Shown here: piece by piece, positions 34,144 to 48,300 of the stretch | How the letters are laid out: the number at the start of each line of letters is the position of its first letter | How positions within the stretch are numbered: the stretch's first letter is position 1 | Assembly: GCA_028622995.1 (NCBI GenBank) | Contig: JAJQJQ010000002.1 | Location: forward strand, 1,612,001 to 1,676,000 | DNA: 64,000 nucleotides | Direction of reading: 5' to 3' | From: Panagrolaimus kolymaensis | Taxonomy: Eukaryota; Nematoda; Chromadorea; Rhabditida; Panagrolaimidae | Notes under the pieces: generated by a model | Told to the model about the DNA's origin: nothing | The model's input: only the letters and a program-made list of their open reading frames with translations | Database searches by the model: none | Translations under genes and position numbers: made by a program

Positions 34144-37100
34144 TTCAAAGAAAGAAGAAATGTTTTTAATTTCTCTTTTAGTTAGTTAGATATTTTTCTT
34201 CCTTGAAACCAAAACAACCGCAACAACAACGATGAAGAAGAAAAGTTTAAAGAAAAAAATATGAGAGTGTCATTTCTTTTAAAAGTCGAGAGCTAACTTC
34301 TTTAAGAAAAGCTAAACACGTGGGCTTACTTTTTTTAGAAAGCAGAAAAAGAAAGGAGTGCCAAAATAAATTTGACTAAAAATAACTTTTTTCAAGGCTA
34401 AATTAAGAAAATAGAAGATATCACAAAGTCGAGTACGTTTGTTGTCTATTTGTATATTTTAAACTTTTTTTTAAATAAAAAATAAACGTCATCAAGGGAA
34501 AATATAGTAAACTTGACGAGAGAGTCAATAAAACAATGACCAAAAATAAGTATGCTTATATACATACGTTTTTATAAAGAAAACTACAAAATTAAGATAA
34601 AGATCATCGTCGGTCAGACAAAATGTGAAAGTTAAAAAAAAGAAGAAAAAACCGTTTATAGGTAAGCTTCTTAGTGAACTCCTAAAAGCTGCGAATTAAG
34701 GGAGGAAGCTTAAAACCATGTTTGACGAATCCCTCTTTAAAAATCCCATGAGACATATAACGCATGAGGTAAATAAATAAGTCCTTTAGAAAAAGGTACC
34801 AAATATCAAAGATAAAATTTTTTAAATGTCGTTTTTAAATATTTTATAGTTTTATCAATTTACGCGTTTCCTTTTTTTGAAAACAAAGAACAGAAAATAA
34901 AAAAAAATACGTTTAATGTTGCTTTGACTCAAACGCTGCTTTCGAATTTTTTGAAGCTTAGTTATTAAACTTTTATAAATAATTAAAGGCTTACTACTAT
35001 ATATAAAGAAAAAGATTAGAGACTCAAACAAAAAAATAATAAAGCAATTATTTGAGCAAGTTCATAGACGAGCTACAAATATTTAAAATATTTTTGCAAA
35101 TTTCATAAATGTGACCTGACTTAATTAATTGGAAACTACGAAATTTTGCTGCGAAGTCTGTTTACTGAATTTTATCAAAAATGCTAAAACCAAAGTAAGA
35201 ATAACCAAACTAAGCGCTATCTTGGAAAATTTGCAGAAGGTTTATAAACTATGCAAATACGCCCCATCTTTTTTAATATCAGAAATCAGTCTCATCTTCT
35301 GCTGTCGGTTATTGCCCTACAAGGCGGCCACAAGAAAAAAACATTTAAAAAAAAACAAATAAAAACTCATTCCAAACAAAAAAAATTTATATACTAAAGT
35401 TTAATGTTGTCACTTTTTTTATTCAACTCCAAACTAAAAAACGATCAAACAAAAATATGTTATTAAGTGTCAAATTGCAGAGAAACATAAAAAAACGAAG
35501 AATGAAAAAATGCTTTAGGCTAAAACCGTACAGTCAGTAAAAAATAAAGTTTTGCAACTTAAACAAATAGGAATGGCGAGGGAGGACGAAGAAGAAGAAG
35601 ACAAAGGCAAAGTAAAAAAATATATTTGTTAAAAAGTTTTTTTGTTTTTTAGAAAAAAATATGATTCTTTTAAAGTAGTCTACAGAAAAAAAAAGAAAGA
35701 GAAAGTAAATGGGCAAATTTCCAGAAGACGGTGAATGAATATGGATGAGGTTGCTTGAAACAAGAGAGTGGCTTTTTCTTTTTTTTACATAAGTGCTTCT
35801 TCACACATTTTAAATCAGTGGCTTTCCTTTAAATTTTGAAATTATAATCGTAAGTTTTGTGACGAAATCCAAAGGTTTTATGGTTACACAAAAAAAAGTT
35901 TTAGGCCCAAAACACAGTATTATGGATAGCTAAGAGAATATTTCAGTAAAAGTAGTTTGAATGATTGTAACAAAAATAAAACTTCCTTGATTATTATAGT
36001 ATTTTAAAAAACCCCGATAATATTTTAAGTCTTTGAATTTTAACCTTTCTTTTAACAAAAAAAGATTTATTCCAAACGTATTTAGCTTAAACGCTTTACA
36101 ATAAGTCTCTTTTTTGGATCTTTAAAGGCGTCATAAAACCTATGATTATTTATTTTACCCACAAAAACTAAATAACCTTTTACCTCCCATGTTTTTTTTT
36201 GTACTTCTTAGAAACCGTTGTACTTTGATTCTTTGTTTTAAACAAAACCTCATAATGTTATTAAATAAAAAGTTTAAAACTAACCATTATATTATTTCTT
36301 TTTTTTTTGTATACACACAGATTTTATTGTGGGGCAGAGTAAAAATAAATTAATTTTTACTTTGGAGGGTTCAAAGTCAACAGATTGTTTTTCTTTATTG
36401 ATGTTGTTGTGTCGGATTAATTACCTATAAAAAACATTAAAATTAATAAAGCTGCAAATTATTTTTATATGTTTCTGTGAAAAACTTTTTAACCGCGCAA
36501 AAAAACAACAGCGATAAAATATCAACAAATTTTATATGATAAATGGGTGGTAATTTATAATAGTAGGTCATAAAAAAGAGAAAGAGAAGAGGCATCAAAG
36601 ATGACCAAAAACAAAGTTTAAAGAGCTCAAACTTATTTATTTATTTTCCAACATGTAATAAACATTTCTTTGAAACACGCTACAGTGTCATAATATATTT
36701 ATTATTACATTATGAGATAGTAACAACAAAAAAATAAAGAATTAAAAGTTACTATCTTCGTTTGTAGGAGAAAAAAGTTAAATAAAAATGTTCTAAAAAA
36801 CATTACAGAATATAAACCATGGATTATTTTTAGCTTCAACAGTTAGAAAAGCAATAACATTATTTTTTTAAAATGCTAAAAATGGAATTGAATTTTAATA
36901 GTGACCTTTCTCCTCCTCTTCTGTCTTCATTTTCATTTATTTCCGATTTTTTTTATTAAACTATAGGCAAAATATTAAACTATATATAAAATGGTTATAT
37001 TTATCTCTTATAAATATATATAAGATAAGATTGTTTATTCATTCATTCATTAAAATTTAATATGATAATTTCCTGTTCTTTTCTGTGTAATAAGAAACTT

Positions 37101-40100
37101 TTCCTAAATGGCAAAGGCAAAAAAGAAAAAAATTTGCAAAAAATAAATGCTAGAAATTTTTTATGAGGAGGATTTTTTCAAGAGACGCAACTTTGTTATT
37201 TTTATTTTTCTGAATTTCACGTGAAAATATGCACGTTAAAATTTTAAAAGGCAGCAATGAAGCATTAATAAATAATTAACTTTAAAGTAAAAAAAAGAAG
37301 AGGAGATTATCGTTTGAATTTATTAAGAAAAAATCCTAAATAAAGCTAATTTTTTTTGAAGGATTTTTGTTATATATTTAGAATTTTTTTAATCTTGTTG
37401 TTTTAGTGGGTTGAGAAATAAAAAATAAAAAAGTAAAGTGTTTTTTGTTTATTATTTTTTTAAATATAAAAATCAGTTGTTTGTAAAAGTCGATCACAAG
37501 GGAAAAAAAGGCTTCACTCAAGTGTTTAGTGTTGAAATTCAAACTCATACGGTAGGGATCAATGAAAGATAAACGGCAGATAGAAAATTAAGAAACGGAA
37601 TAGTCTTACGCTTAAATGACAATTGAGGAGTGAAACATATTTTTTTCGAATTTTTTTGCTTTCCTCATTTAGAGTAATCTCTCTGCTCTGCTTAAAATAT
37701 TTAAGCTCTACTAACTTATCAGTAATGCAAATCCTCCATATTTGAAGAAGCAACTAAAGGGTTTCCTCTCCTTCTTATTTTTTTAAGAATAATTTTTCCT
37801 CAAAGGTTTCATTTTTGAAAAAAATAAATATGTTTAGACGACGACACCTTTTTATGAGGGAGGTAGTTTTGATGACGATAAACGGCAAAATGCCAAATAG
37901 TTTAGAATTTAAAAAAACGTAAAAACCAGCTCAAATTTGCACAAAACGATGTCCTTAATCCAGAGTGAAACTACGCAAAATAATATTTATTATTTATGCC
38001 TTTTCAAACTAAAAACTAAAAGCAAAATAGAGGATTAATAACATGTGTTTCAAACAACAACAAAACAAAAAGTTTGCGAGAGTGGGAATTGAGTTTTGTA
38101 TTTATTTTATTTTTTTAACACCAAATACAATTGCCTTAGGGTAATATCCTGATAAACAAAAATTAAATAAGCGGAAATTGTTTTTAAATAATAATAATAA
38201 TTAAAAAAGTTTAAATGAATGAAAGTTTTTTGAAAAAATAAATAAATAAACATCGTAAACTTTAGATACATAAACTTTTGCAAAAATGGAGAGTGAGTAA
38301 TCATGTGATTAAAAGCTTTGCAAAACAAAAAAAAAATAAGGTTAGTATCAATCAGACATCTCTTAAAAGAAAGATAGTAAGCTTGAAGAAATTTTTTTGT
38401 TAGTTCCTTTTTTCAGATTTTGATTTTGAAATTTTCATAAAAGCAAAAAGTTAAAAACTCGTTTAAAAAAATGATAAACCAAACCACATTTTTATGTATT
38501 CACAGTTGATTAGATTGAATGAAATACATTGTGTTTTGCATAATTCATTCAGCGCGAAAAAGGATTCAACTTCCCGGAACTCACAACATCGTCACTCGCC
38601 GGAATAAAATATTTAGTTTTTTGTTGAAGTGTTAAAAAATTTATTTAGACAAAAATGTTAACAGTAAATAGAAAAAAGGGAGAAAAAAGAAATGGCAAAA
38701 AGGCGAAAATGTCGCCTTCACAAAAAAAAAACGGAAGAAGAGAGGCTATTCTAAAATTAATATTTATTGCTTCCGATTTCAAGCACCAACAACATTTGAT
38801 ATTAACGTATGTAGATTAAATGTATCCATAAGTCTGTCTTTATCTCAACATCTCGTTCAATAAAGAAGATGAAGGAAAGGGATAAAACAAAGTTTATATG
38901 TATTTGTTAAATTAATTTAGTAACAAATAAGGAAGCAGCAATAGTCGCAGTATTAAAACAAATATTTTTGTGCGCTCTCTGATCTTAGAAGTTGAAGAAA
39001 AGGCGTTTAAAATAAAGAGGCAAAATATTTAAGCTTTTAGTTTTTTTTATTTAGCTTTAATTAAAAGTTGTATAGTTGATTTAACAAACACGGATTTCAA
39101 AAATAGTTTTATGGTAATTAGTATTTTAGAAAGGAAATAAGAACAAAATGTGGGTAAGTATGACTTATATGAGGATACTACGCATTGTCATAGCAAGAAG
39201 ACTCAATCAAGCGCAAAAGAAATTGTGCCTCTAACTAATATTTATTGCATCGCGTTATTTGGAAATTATTTGTAAAGTTTTCTTCTAATCTATTATATGA
39301 ATAATACTAGATTATAATTAAAAAGGAAAGAAAGAACATGTAGTCAATCAGCTACGGTATAGCCACCTAATAGAAATTTAATAATAATAATTTTCTACGC
39401 TTGCTTCTTGTAATAATTTTGCATTAAAATAAACTCCAAGAATTTGATGCTTTAAAATTTATTAAAAAATTGCAAATATGCAGAAGCCACATTGCAAGAA
39501 AGAAAAATTAATCATTAAAAATTTAAAAAGAGATTAACTAATTTTCTTATCAAAGCAAAGATCACTCAAAAGCTGGAGATTAGAATAATTAACATCAGAT
39601 ATAATTAAACTTTCAAACGATTCAGCAGCTTTAATTAAGCATTTTTTAAAGCATAAAAACAACTCCTCAAACGCAAGCAATTTTTCCAACGTCGTCACAC
39701 TTTTTTACTCTCACAAGTTTATGCCGCCACCAAAGCTAAAAAAATTAAAATAGCCTAATTTAAAAACGCGAAATTGTGTCATCTCTCCTTCTTGGAAGGC
39801 ATACCTACTACTTGATTAATCTCAAAATAACAATATACCTTTTTTTGCTTCGAAAAGGCTGCTGCGAAAGTAATAAATAATATACATACAATGAAAATGA
39901 AAAAAACTCACTCATTGCATTTGAAGAGTTTCAACTACAAATTGAAATATTAAAATGTTTGGAAGCTCGTCATTTTATTTTATTTGTATTTTTTATTGTT
40001 TTATGTATTTTAGAAAAAAAAATAATGAAAAAAAGTAAAAAGGTTACGGTATTTATATGGAAAACAAAGAAATGTGTATTTGTATTTAAAAAAGGGCATA

Positions 40101-41973
40101 AATCTTGAGTTAAAAAACAATGGGATTAAAAATATTTAAAAAAATAGTTATAAAAATTAGAATATAAACAAGACTAAAACAATACTGAGAGAAAGTAATA
40201 AAATGAGTGGAGGACAACATTTAGGATTTGTATTATCACAATGATGAGAGTAAACAATTGATACAAAAAAAGTAAAGTAAAAATCTCAATGGAATAATAT
40301 GAGTTAATAAACAGTCAAAAAGGCTGTAATTTTAAAAGGATAAACATATTTTTTCTCTAGAGACATACAACTCATACAAAAAGTCAAATAATAGCTACAT
40401 GTGAATGAATGAGTAAAAAAACAAAAAACAAATGAGAAGTATTACTCTGGGGATCACGAAAAATAAAAACACTGTATTAAAAAATTAATGCCAACGTTTT
40501 TTAAACTTTATGTAGTTTTTAAAAATTAATGTTTTCTCAGTTTTTTAGATTGCACGTAGCTTATTCGTTTTAAAAAAAGAGAGATCTTTCTTAACCAAAT
40601 TTTCATCTTCATTTTTTAAGAATCTTAAGTTAAGAGTCTTGATTAAATTACAATAATTATTTTTGCCACATTTTGTCTAATAACTTTTAGCTACATAAGT
40701 TTAAAAAAATCACAAAATTTTATTAACTAATAAATTATAATTTGTTTTATAACACGCTTAACAGCTATAACCATATTTTCTAACATAGACGTATCCAAGT
40801 CCAAAAGGTAAAAAGTAATTAATAACTTTACACAAAGATCACGTTTCTCTCTTTTTACTCGAACGCTGAATTCATTCATTCAATCAACAAAACAGCGCAC
40901 CTCCTCCATCAAATGAGGCCTCAAAAATATCCATTCAAAAAAATGTGTTTGATCACTACTTTTTTGATATGTTTTGATTTTTATTATTTTTTACATACAT
41001 AAAAAACAAATAGAAAAAAAGTTGTACTTTTGCGATATTATCTTATTATTTTTTTCAGTTGATGAGGTTGTTGTTTTATTCAGCAACGTGTCAAATTTTT
41101 TTATTTAATAGTAAGAAGATAATCCAAACGACAGAAAGATAAAAATAGGGAAGGGCGAGAGAGAGGAAAGAATAAATCAAAAAATAAAATAAACTCATGA
41201 TAAGGCAATAATTCCCGCTCACTGACTAGGTTGAATGCTATTTTACATTTATGTTTTGAACCAAAAAAAAAAGATTTGTGTTTCTGGTTTTTGGCAATAT
41301 TTTTCAACACATTGAATTATTATTTTTTTTCTCCTGATACTTAAAAATTTAAAGTAAACATACAATTTTTTTGTTAGGTTTTGTTTTTTTTTTTGATTTT
41401 AAGAAATCGAAGCTTTGTCAACCAAAAAAATTCTTTCTCTAAAAATGCAACTTGCCCTTTTTTGCCTATCGAATAGAAAAGCCGTGCCAAGCTGTTCCAT
41501 GTCTCCTACAAAAAAAAGCTATCTTCCATGTTTCAAATAAAAAAGAATATAATCCTTTCGTCATCCAAGAATTATTCATCTTAGATGCCGCATGTTTTTC
41601 TACGAAAGAAACAATTTGAAATTAAAACTTTGTTATACAAATAAAAGCCAAATAAAAGAAGATATTTCTTTCTTGTCTTCTTCAGCAAAGGATCAAATTC
41701 CCTATGAAAATGAATTTCTTGTTTTTTAAGCTTAAAAATTAAAAGATGGAATAAACTTTTTTTCCCGAAATCCAAGCGGGGGAGTAAATAGAAACCAATG
41801 GAAGCGATGATTGCCCTAAAGCGATAACATGCGGTCGGCCATGCTGGTCAATAAGAAACGGGAAGTAAAGATTAACATATAAATATTTGTTTTAATTTAA
41901 AGACCTTTTTTTTCAAAAACTTTGCAAAAGATAAAGATTTTATGGAAATGATGTTTACTCTATATCTAAAGGC

Positions 41974-42059
41974 TTAAAAACCGGAAAGGATCTTGTAGCC
42001 GTCTTTGCCGTTGTTGCAAAAAACTAAATAATCATCTGCAAGCGACATGGCTGGCAATC
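41974..42059 (-). other. orphan terminal-exon candidate
   Basis: A TTTTCTAAG acceptor is followed by LPAMSLADDYLVFCNNGKDG, then YKILSGF and a stop. Amino acid and codon use look coding, with GC well above the surroundings, yet no upstream exon ending in phase 1 was found on this strand. The complementary strand is also open over part of it. Confidence 0.25.
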
Positions 42060-42892
42060 CTTAGAAAACGAATAAAATTTGGAATGTCAAAAACATAAGA
42101 ACAACACAACACAAAAAAAGAAGGATTCATTTCAAATATTTAAACTATAAATTTAAGATTTTTTAAAGATTTTTTTTTCTTAAGAAACTGTTTTTAAAAG
42201 GTTTACAGAAAATGTCTCTTTTTAAAGCAACTCATTCATCATTTTCTTAGTTCCGTTTATGAGTGAAAATAGAGGAAGATAGAGAGGAAAGTAAAAACAA
42301 ACAACATACATAAAAAAGGTCATGAAACAGAGCGTTTAAAAGTTAAAAATAAAGTCAAAACCTTAATGAAGATAGGAGAGATGAAAAATGAAAGGAAAAA
42401 TAAGGAAGTTTTAGTTCCTTTTTTTGACCTTTTATTATAGAAATCAAAAATCAAAAGAAAAAATTTAGTACTGAAATTCGATATTATCTTTTAACGACGT
42501 ACAGTAATCGGTAGGACATAGTTTAAAGAATTAATAAATAAAGAGGCCATTTTAAGATGCAAAATAATTTTCATATTCCAAAAAGTAGAGTGGGTGAAAG
42601 TTGTACTTTTCTAACACTTTTTATTTACGCACCACACCATAATTTAATTGCCAACATTTCAAGTTTCAGACGAAATAACCTCTCAGAAATATTACAAAAC
42701 AAAGCCAATTTTCATTCAAGAAAAAATTGTTAAACTTTTTACTTAGGTTCGGATTAAAAATAGAATAACCAGATAAACTACAGTAAAAAATAAGGAAATG
42801 GCGCCTGTGGTGTGTTAATATTTACGAGTATGCCGCTTTTATTTTATAAAAAACTGAGTATAAAGAACTACATTCAAACTCAGAACAATATT

Positions 42893-43018
42893 ATGTCATC
42901 GGTACTGATTCTGATTTCCTCCACTACGGTTCAATTTTCAGAAGTAAAGGATATTAAAAAAGAGCCCTATGAAAAACGACCATCGAGAATAAGAAGAGCA
43001 AACTTTGAAAAACACTAA
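42893..43018 (+). CDS. possible 41-residue secreted peptide or terminal exon
   Basis: ORF starting MSSVLILISSTTVQFSEVKD, which could be a weak signal peptide, then a basic stretch with Lys-Arg and Arg-Arg pairs (EKRPSRIRRANFEKH). A TTTTCAG acceptor at 42935-42941 could instead make the last 25 residues a terminal exon. No recognised family, and no glycine-preceded amidation site. Confidence 0.25.
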   Translation: MSSVLILISSTTVQFSEVKDIKKEPYEKRPSRIRRANFEKH

Positions 43019-43746
43019 AAATCTTAGGTCTTTCCGACGAAGAGGAAGGAAGCAAAATTAATAGCCAGTCTCTCTCATAAAAACTTTAAATGTCAAAAAA
43101 TTACTCAAATAGTAGGCAACCAACAACAAACCAACCAACTAATAAGTTCAAATAACTCGGTCATTTATGACTCAAATTCTTGCTCTTTGTATTTTTCTCA
43201 AGGGAGTCTTTCTTCTTTAAAACATTTTTCATAAAAAATAAATAACAAAAACATTATCAAAAAAATTTTTCTTATAAAACCTCAAGTTTTTTTAATACCC
43301 TTTCACATCGAAATGGAAGAATATGACAAGGACAGCAGCGTCAAATGGCTTCCAAGTTTTTATAAGCCATAAAAGAAAGAGAAAAGAAACATGTAATAAA
43401 AACTTTAAATGTCTCTCTTCCCTCGCATTTTCTTGAAAGACAAAAGACTCAAGTTTTGAGTAAATCATTTCACAATGTCCCAAAGAAAATGGAAAGGAAT
43501 AACAATAAGGAAGCATTTTTATTACCAATTTTTTTAGTAGTTTCCAACTATCGATGAAAAACTACATGTGATAAATCAGTTTTGCTAAACTTGAAAAAAA
43601 ATGTTATATTAAAGATATTGAAAATTACTTTTTTCTATTTAAATTTCTTTTTCTCGAAGGAGGTAGCCCTTATGTTTTAGCGTAGGAGCGTGAGAAAATA
43701 GAAAAAAGTTGGAGCAAAATTTGATTATCGTATAACGACCAAACAC

Positions 43747-43944
43747 ATGTCTGGATTTTTAGATGCTGTAAGTGAAGCAGTTAAAAGGTAAGCGATTTTC
43801 AAAACAAGGTAGCAGCAATCATTAATTCCATTATCAGCTAAAGCTATTTTGTAAATTTTTCAAAAAAAAATTTAGCAAATTCGTGGAAATTTTGATAAAG
43901 AATAAAAAAAACAGTAAAAGGCCGTCTCAAAAAAAATTCCATAG
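43747..43944 (+). CDS. two phase-matched exons of an unfinished gene
   Basis: Exon 1 (43747-43787) reads MSGFLDAVSEAVK and ends at a GTAAGC donor. Exon 2 (43876-43944) follows an AATTTAG acceptor, continues in the same frame as SKFVEILIKNKKNSKRPSQK, and ends at a GTGAGT donor in phase 2. Two consecutive, stop-free, phase-matched exons with consensus splice sites are unlikely by chance. The N-terminus could form an amphipathic helix. The next exon was not identified: acceptors at 44329 and 44698 give short open ends but neither is convincing. Confidence 0.4.
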
Positions 43945-45340
43945 GTGAGTTCCTCCCGATTTTGCTCTTGGACAAGTTTGTGTATGAAATTTAAACTTTT
44001 AAACACCTTTTAAATAAGATTACTAATTTGCAATGGGAATTTCTTAAATTTTAAAACAAATTATTAAATGGAGTAAGCTAACATCAAATATTCTGAGTTT
44101 ACTTGACTGATGAAACTTGTTTTTGGAAGACAATTATTTTTTATAACCATCATTATTGCGCCACACAAAAGCCTGCTATTTGAAAGCTTACTACTCATTA
44201 TCAGATATCTTTGGTTAAACAAATTATTGATGTCTACTTTTTAAAAACTGCCATTAACTAACTTAATTTTACCTTTTACATCGCACTTTTTGTTATAAAA
44301 AAAGAGAAAACAAAAGTTAATTTTCAGTAACAAGCTTAAAATTATTAAATTAGTACTTTACAACAAGTACCAATTTTATAATAAAGTAAAAAAGTAAAAA
44401 AGCAATAACAGACAAACCAAAACAAAAAGAGGAAAGAAAGCTAAAAACCAACAAATCATAACGCCTTCATACTGGATATAACTGGGTGAATCAGAGTATT
44501 ATAAAGTCCATTTGGAAACATTGTGAAAAAGATGCGAGTAATTAACTCAATTTATTGTTAGAAATACCAATGGGAAAACTCCAAAGAAAATGCACTTGCT
44601 TACTTTTGTTTTCAAATTTCTCACTGATTTGTTTTTCCGTTAATCATATATTTGTGATTCCAAAAATCTTAGAATAATAAAATAATATTTATTCATAGCA
44701 AAATATTCGTTTTTTTAAAAATCATTATATCCCGAATCCCATATAATTTTCCCCAATAATAATAATTATAATAGCAGAGAAAAAAAAACAACACATAAAA
44801 GTTTGACTTCAAAATGCACAAATAAAAAGAAGACACACTAAAAAAAATTAAGGCAAACCAAAAAACAAATACAAAAAAGGAAAAATACTGTTAGTTTTCC
44901 TTTCTTAAAAAACGAAAAAGATTTTAAAATATCACAAAAAATTAAGACTCTTTTTTTAGCCATCACAATATTCATAAGTTTTAAAAAATACTCGGTGTAA
45001 AAAAATAATTTTGTGAAAGAATAAAAATTGTTTATGAAAAAAGTTAACTCAACAAAAATGAGTCAAGAAAGTGGCGATAATATATTTTTCGGGTGTTAAT
45101 TTTAATTTTATTATGCCGGGATTTCAATATTTTTTTTATATAAAATAAAACCCGAAAAATTAATTATATACAAAAGAGAGAAAAAGCAGACGATAGAATA
45201 GGCACAAGTGTGTAAAAGATAGGTTTGTTTTAATGCCTTTAAAAATAATAACAGTCAAATGTTAAGGACACTTATATTTTATGTATATATATGAAAGATA
45301 TAAATATTTAAACCACGTTTTTCTTTAAAACAAAAAAAGC

Positions 45341-48300
45341 TCAATGCTCATCGCCGCCAGCTGTAACGGGAGTGGATTTCTTTACTTCATGAACGATAAG
45401 TCCTTCCTCGGGTGATGCACCAGGAGTTATTTCACCATCAAGGAGGAGGTCTGCTGGAACTTTAGTAGTTACATCCGCAATAAATTGGGACATTTCTTCC
45501 GATGCAATGGAATTGCATTCTCCATATGATCCTGAACGATGTGAAACCTCCGAATCATCATCCATATCGGATATGATTGAACCACCTCGAAGTTGAGCGG
45601 CAGCATTTCTTTCAGCAATCTTAAAAAAATGGGAGGTTAATTTATTTCATTAAAAAAGTATTTTAAAAATTTTATTCGAATATTTTTTAAATTATCGAAT
45701 AGAATAATTACATTTTTTTTAGTACAACAAGAGTTACTTACTTTTGATTCAAGTTGAGAAATGTTTTCTTTCAAATCAGCAATTTGTTGCAAAGCTTCAG
45801 TGTATCTTAATCTTTGCATTACGCTAGCTTCTTTCATTTCACCTTGAATTTCCAATAATTTTCTTTGTTCTTCTTTTAAAAGTGTTGCGCCTTTTTGTTC
45901 ATTCAAAGTTGCAAGCTCTTTTTCATCTCGAATTCGTTTAAGTTCTTCATCTTGACGCTTTAATTGATTTGTACAAACATGATTTTGGGTTTCTAACTCC
46001 ATCACTTTTTGTCTCATTTCTTTCAATTCAGCCACAGCATCCGCTTCACGTATCCTTAAACCCATTAAATTATCTTCAAGTTCACGAATAGTAAATTGAT
46101 CATGATCATCTGTGCTTCCACCAACTGCAGCGCCCATTAAAGCTGTAAGTTTAGCAAATCGACCTTTAGTCGCTGTTGTTGTGCCATTTTGTTGTGGCTG
46201 CGTTGTTGGTTGTTGAGAATTTGCTAAAGGTGGTGAATGTTGTGGAGAATTAGCTCGTGAAGAACCATCGGTGTTTGTATCTACACTCGTTGTTGATGGA
46301 GACCCAGTCATTCCATTGGTTTGTGAAATTGAAGGGCGTTGATGAGAATATTTATTCCAATGTTGCTCCAATTCCGCTAATCTTTGCCTCATTTCTTTGA
46401 GTGAAAGTGATGCTTCAGCTTCGCGCATTTTAACTCGAATAAGTTCTTCTTGAATAGATGCAATTCCATCATCTGGTGGAGCTTCTTTTAGTCGTTTATT
46501 TGCACATTCAAGTTCAGTAATTCTTAATTTTAGTTCTCGAATGGTATTTTCTAAATCTGCTTTTCGACTATGAGCTTCCATGAGTTCTTCTTGCAATGAA
46601 TGAATATGTTCAATCATCGAAGTATCATCCACTTGTGTTCCAGTTTCAGTAAACAGTGTATCTCCATCTCGTTTACTACTTAATTCTCGAATGGTTTCAT
46701 ATGCTTCTTCAAGTCTTCGATGGGCGTCAGAATTAATATCTCGTAGAGTATGAAGCTCATGAGAAATACTTAAACTATTTTCTGCTTGTTGTGCTAAATC
46801 AACTTGACCACGAATTAATCTATCTGCTAATGCACTGCTTTCATGTTCAAGATAATCGATTCTTTGACGCAATAAACGATTTTCAGTTCGAAGCCGCTAA
46901 AAAACAAAGAATTTAGTATGTGCATTGTCAATAACTAATTTTTTTTGAGTTTTAGGTTTCAATTAAATAATTTTAGTTTTTAATGAGTCGATCAAGATCA
47001 AACCTTTTGAGTCCACCTAAACTTCTTCCTTCTTTTATATTTTGGTAATGGAATGGGCATATTATATTTTCTCTTTCTTTTTTTTAAAGATAAATAATCA
47101 ATTCAGACAAACAAATAATCGAGGAGGAACGCTTTGATGCTGATGTTATTTTTACTTTTTTCCACTTTTTTTAGTTGGTGAAAATGAAAGCTTTAAAATA
47201 AAATAAACCTAAACAAAAGAAATGGATGTTAAGTAGTTTTTAAAAGCCATTCATTCACGAAATTAGAAAAGAAGACAAAAACACGCAAATATAAGCTTTG
47301 ATGAAGAAAAAAAGGGATGAAATTTTTTTAAATTCAAAATAATTTAAAACACATAAATTGCAAAAGTTAAAAACTCAAGAAAAAATGAAATATGATCATC
47401 ACGAATATTTTTATCGACGAGCACAAGATTTCTTTTACTCATTTTCAAACAGCAACATACATACGTAGAGAAAGACCTTTCTCAATCTTACTCGCTCCGA
47501 AACCGATCCGATATCTCTCCAACATCATCATCATCAACAAATTTTTTGACAAATTTATTCTTGTCCTTCTCTATCCCCTCCGATTTAAATAATAATAATA
47601 ATAAAAATGAAAAAAGCGGAGAATACCATTGATGATGGGATGGAATAAGTATGTACACGAGGCGAACCAAATGAACGAAAAAGAAGAATAGATGATGATG
47701 AGATTCAAGAGTGCGAAAATCTCTGCTATTTAGCAATCAACTTGTTGTACTTATACTTACATATTTTTTTTGATACACCCGCGTGTAGAAAAAAAGCAAA
47801 GCGGTAAAGCACTTTGATCTTTATAAAAATAAAAAACAGGAAGAAGAGACTCGATAGTCTCAAAATTTGCTTTGCAAAAAAAAATCTTGCTGATGCAAAA
47901 TTAAAAAAGTACAAGCTTGCTTGCGTTGGTGGAATTTAACAATAACAAAAAAAATCAGAGAAATGTTTTGGGAAAGTGAAAATTTTTATAATACATTTTT
48001 TTATGTTTTTTTCTTTCTCATTGTTTTTTTTTTCGAATCATCTTCTTGAATTAAAAAAACGAATGAATCATTACAACAAAAAAAGTAAAAAAGAAATTTG
48101 TAACTTTTTTTTGGAGGATGGCTGGCTATATATTTCGAAAGCACAGCTGTTGTTTTCTTGATTTTAAAGATGTGACAAATTTTAAAAATAAGTACGGCGG
48201 AAGTCATCAATGAGACCGAACAGATAAACGGGGAAGCCAAGAGAAAAAAAAGTCTATCAGAGATTGAAAAAAAAAAGTTATCAACAAAAAAATGAAAAAG

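Larger units (their letters stand above)
31988..45340. other. 13-kb AT-rich region without a complete gene
   Basis: No full gene could be assembled. The ORFs are short and Lys/Asn/Phe/Ile-rich. Four exon-like pieces with splice sites are listed separately (34069, 41974, 42893, 43747). The rest contains A/T runs, simple CAA and GAA tracts, and nothing I can name. It may be the long upstream regulatory region of the 95-residue gene, the 3' flank of the EVI5-like gene, or contain genes with very short exons. Confidence 0.5.

Noticed and set aside
44329..44396. third exon for the plus-strand gene at 43747
   Set aside because: A TTTTCAG acceptor and open phase exist, but the encoded Lys/Tyr/Asn-rich peptide is what random A/T sequence gives. 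Not enough to accept.
47488..47590. internal first exon of the EVI5-like gene
   Set aside because: The donor-like site leaves a phase that does not fit exon 9, and the peptide is unremarkable apart from four Asp in a row.
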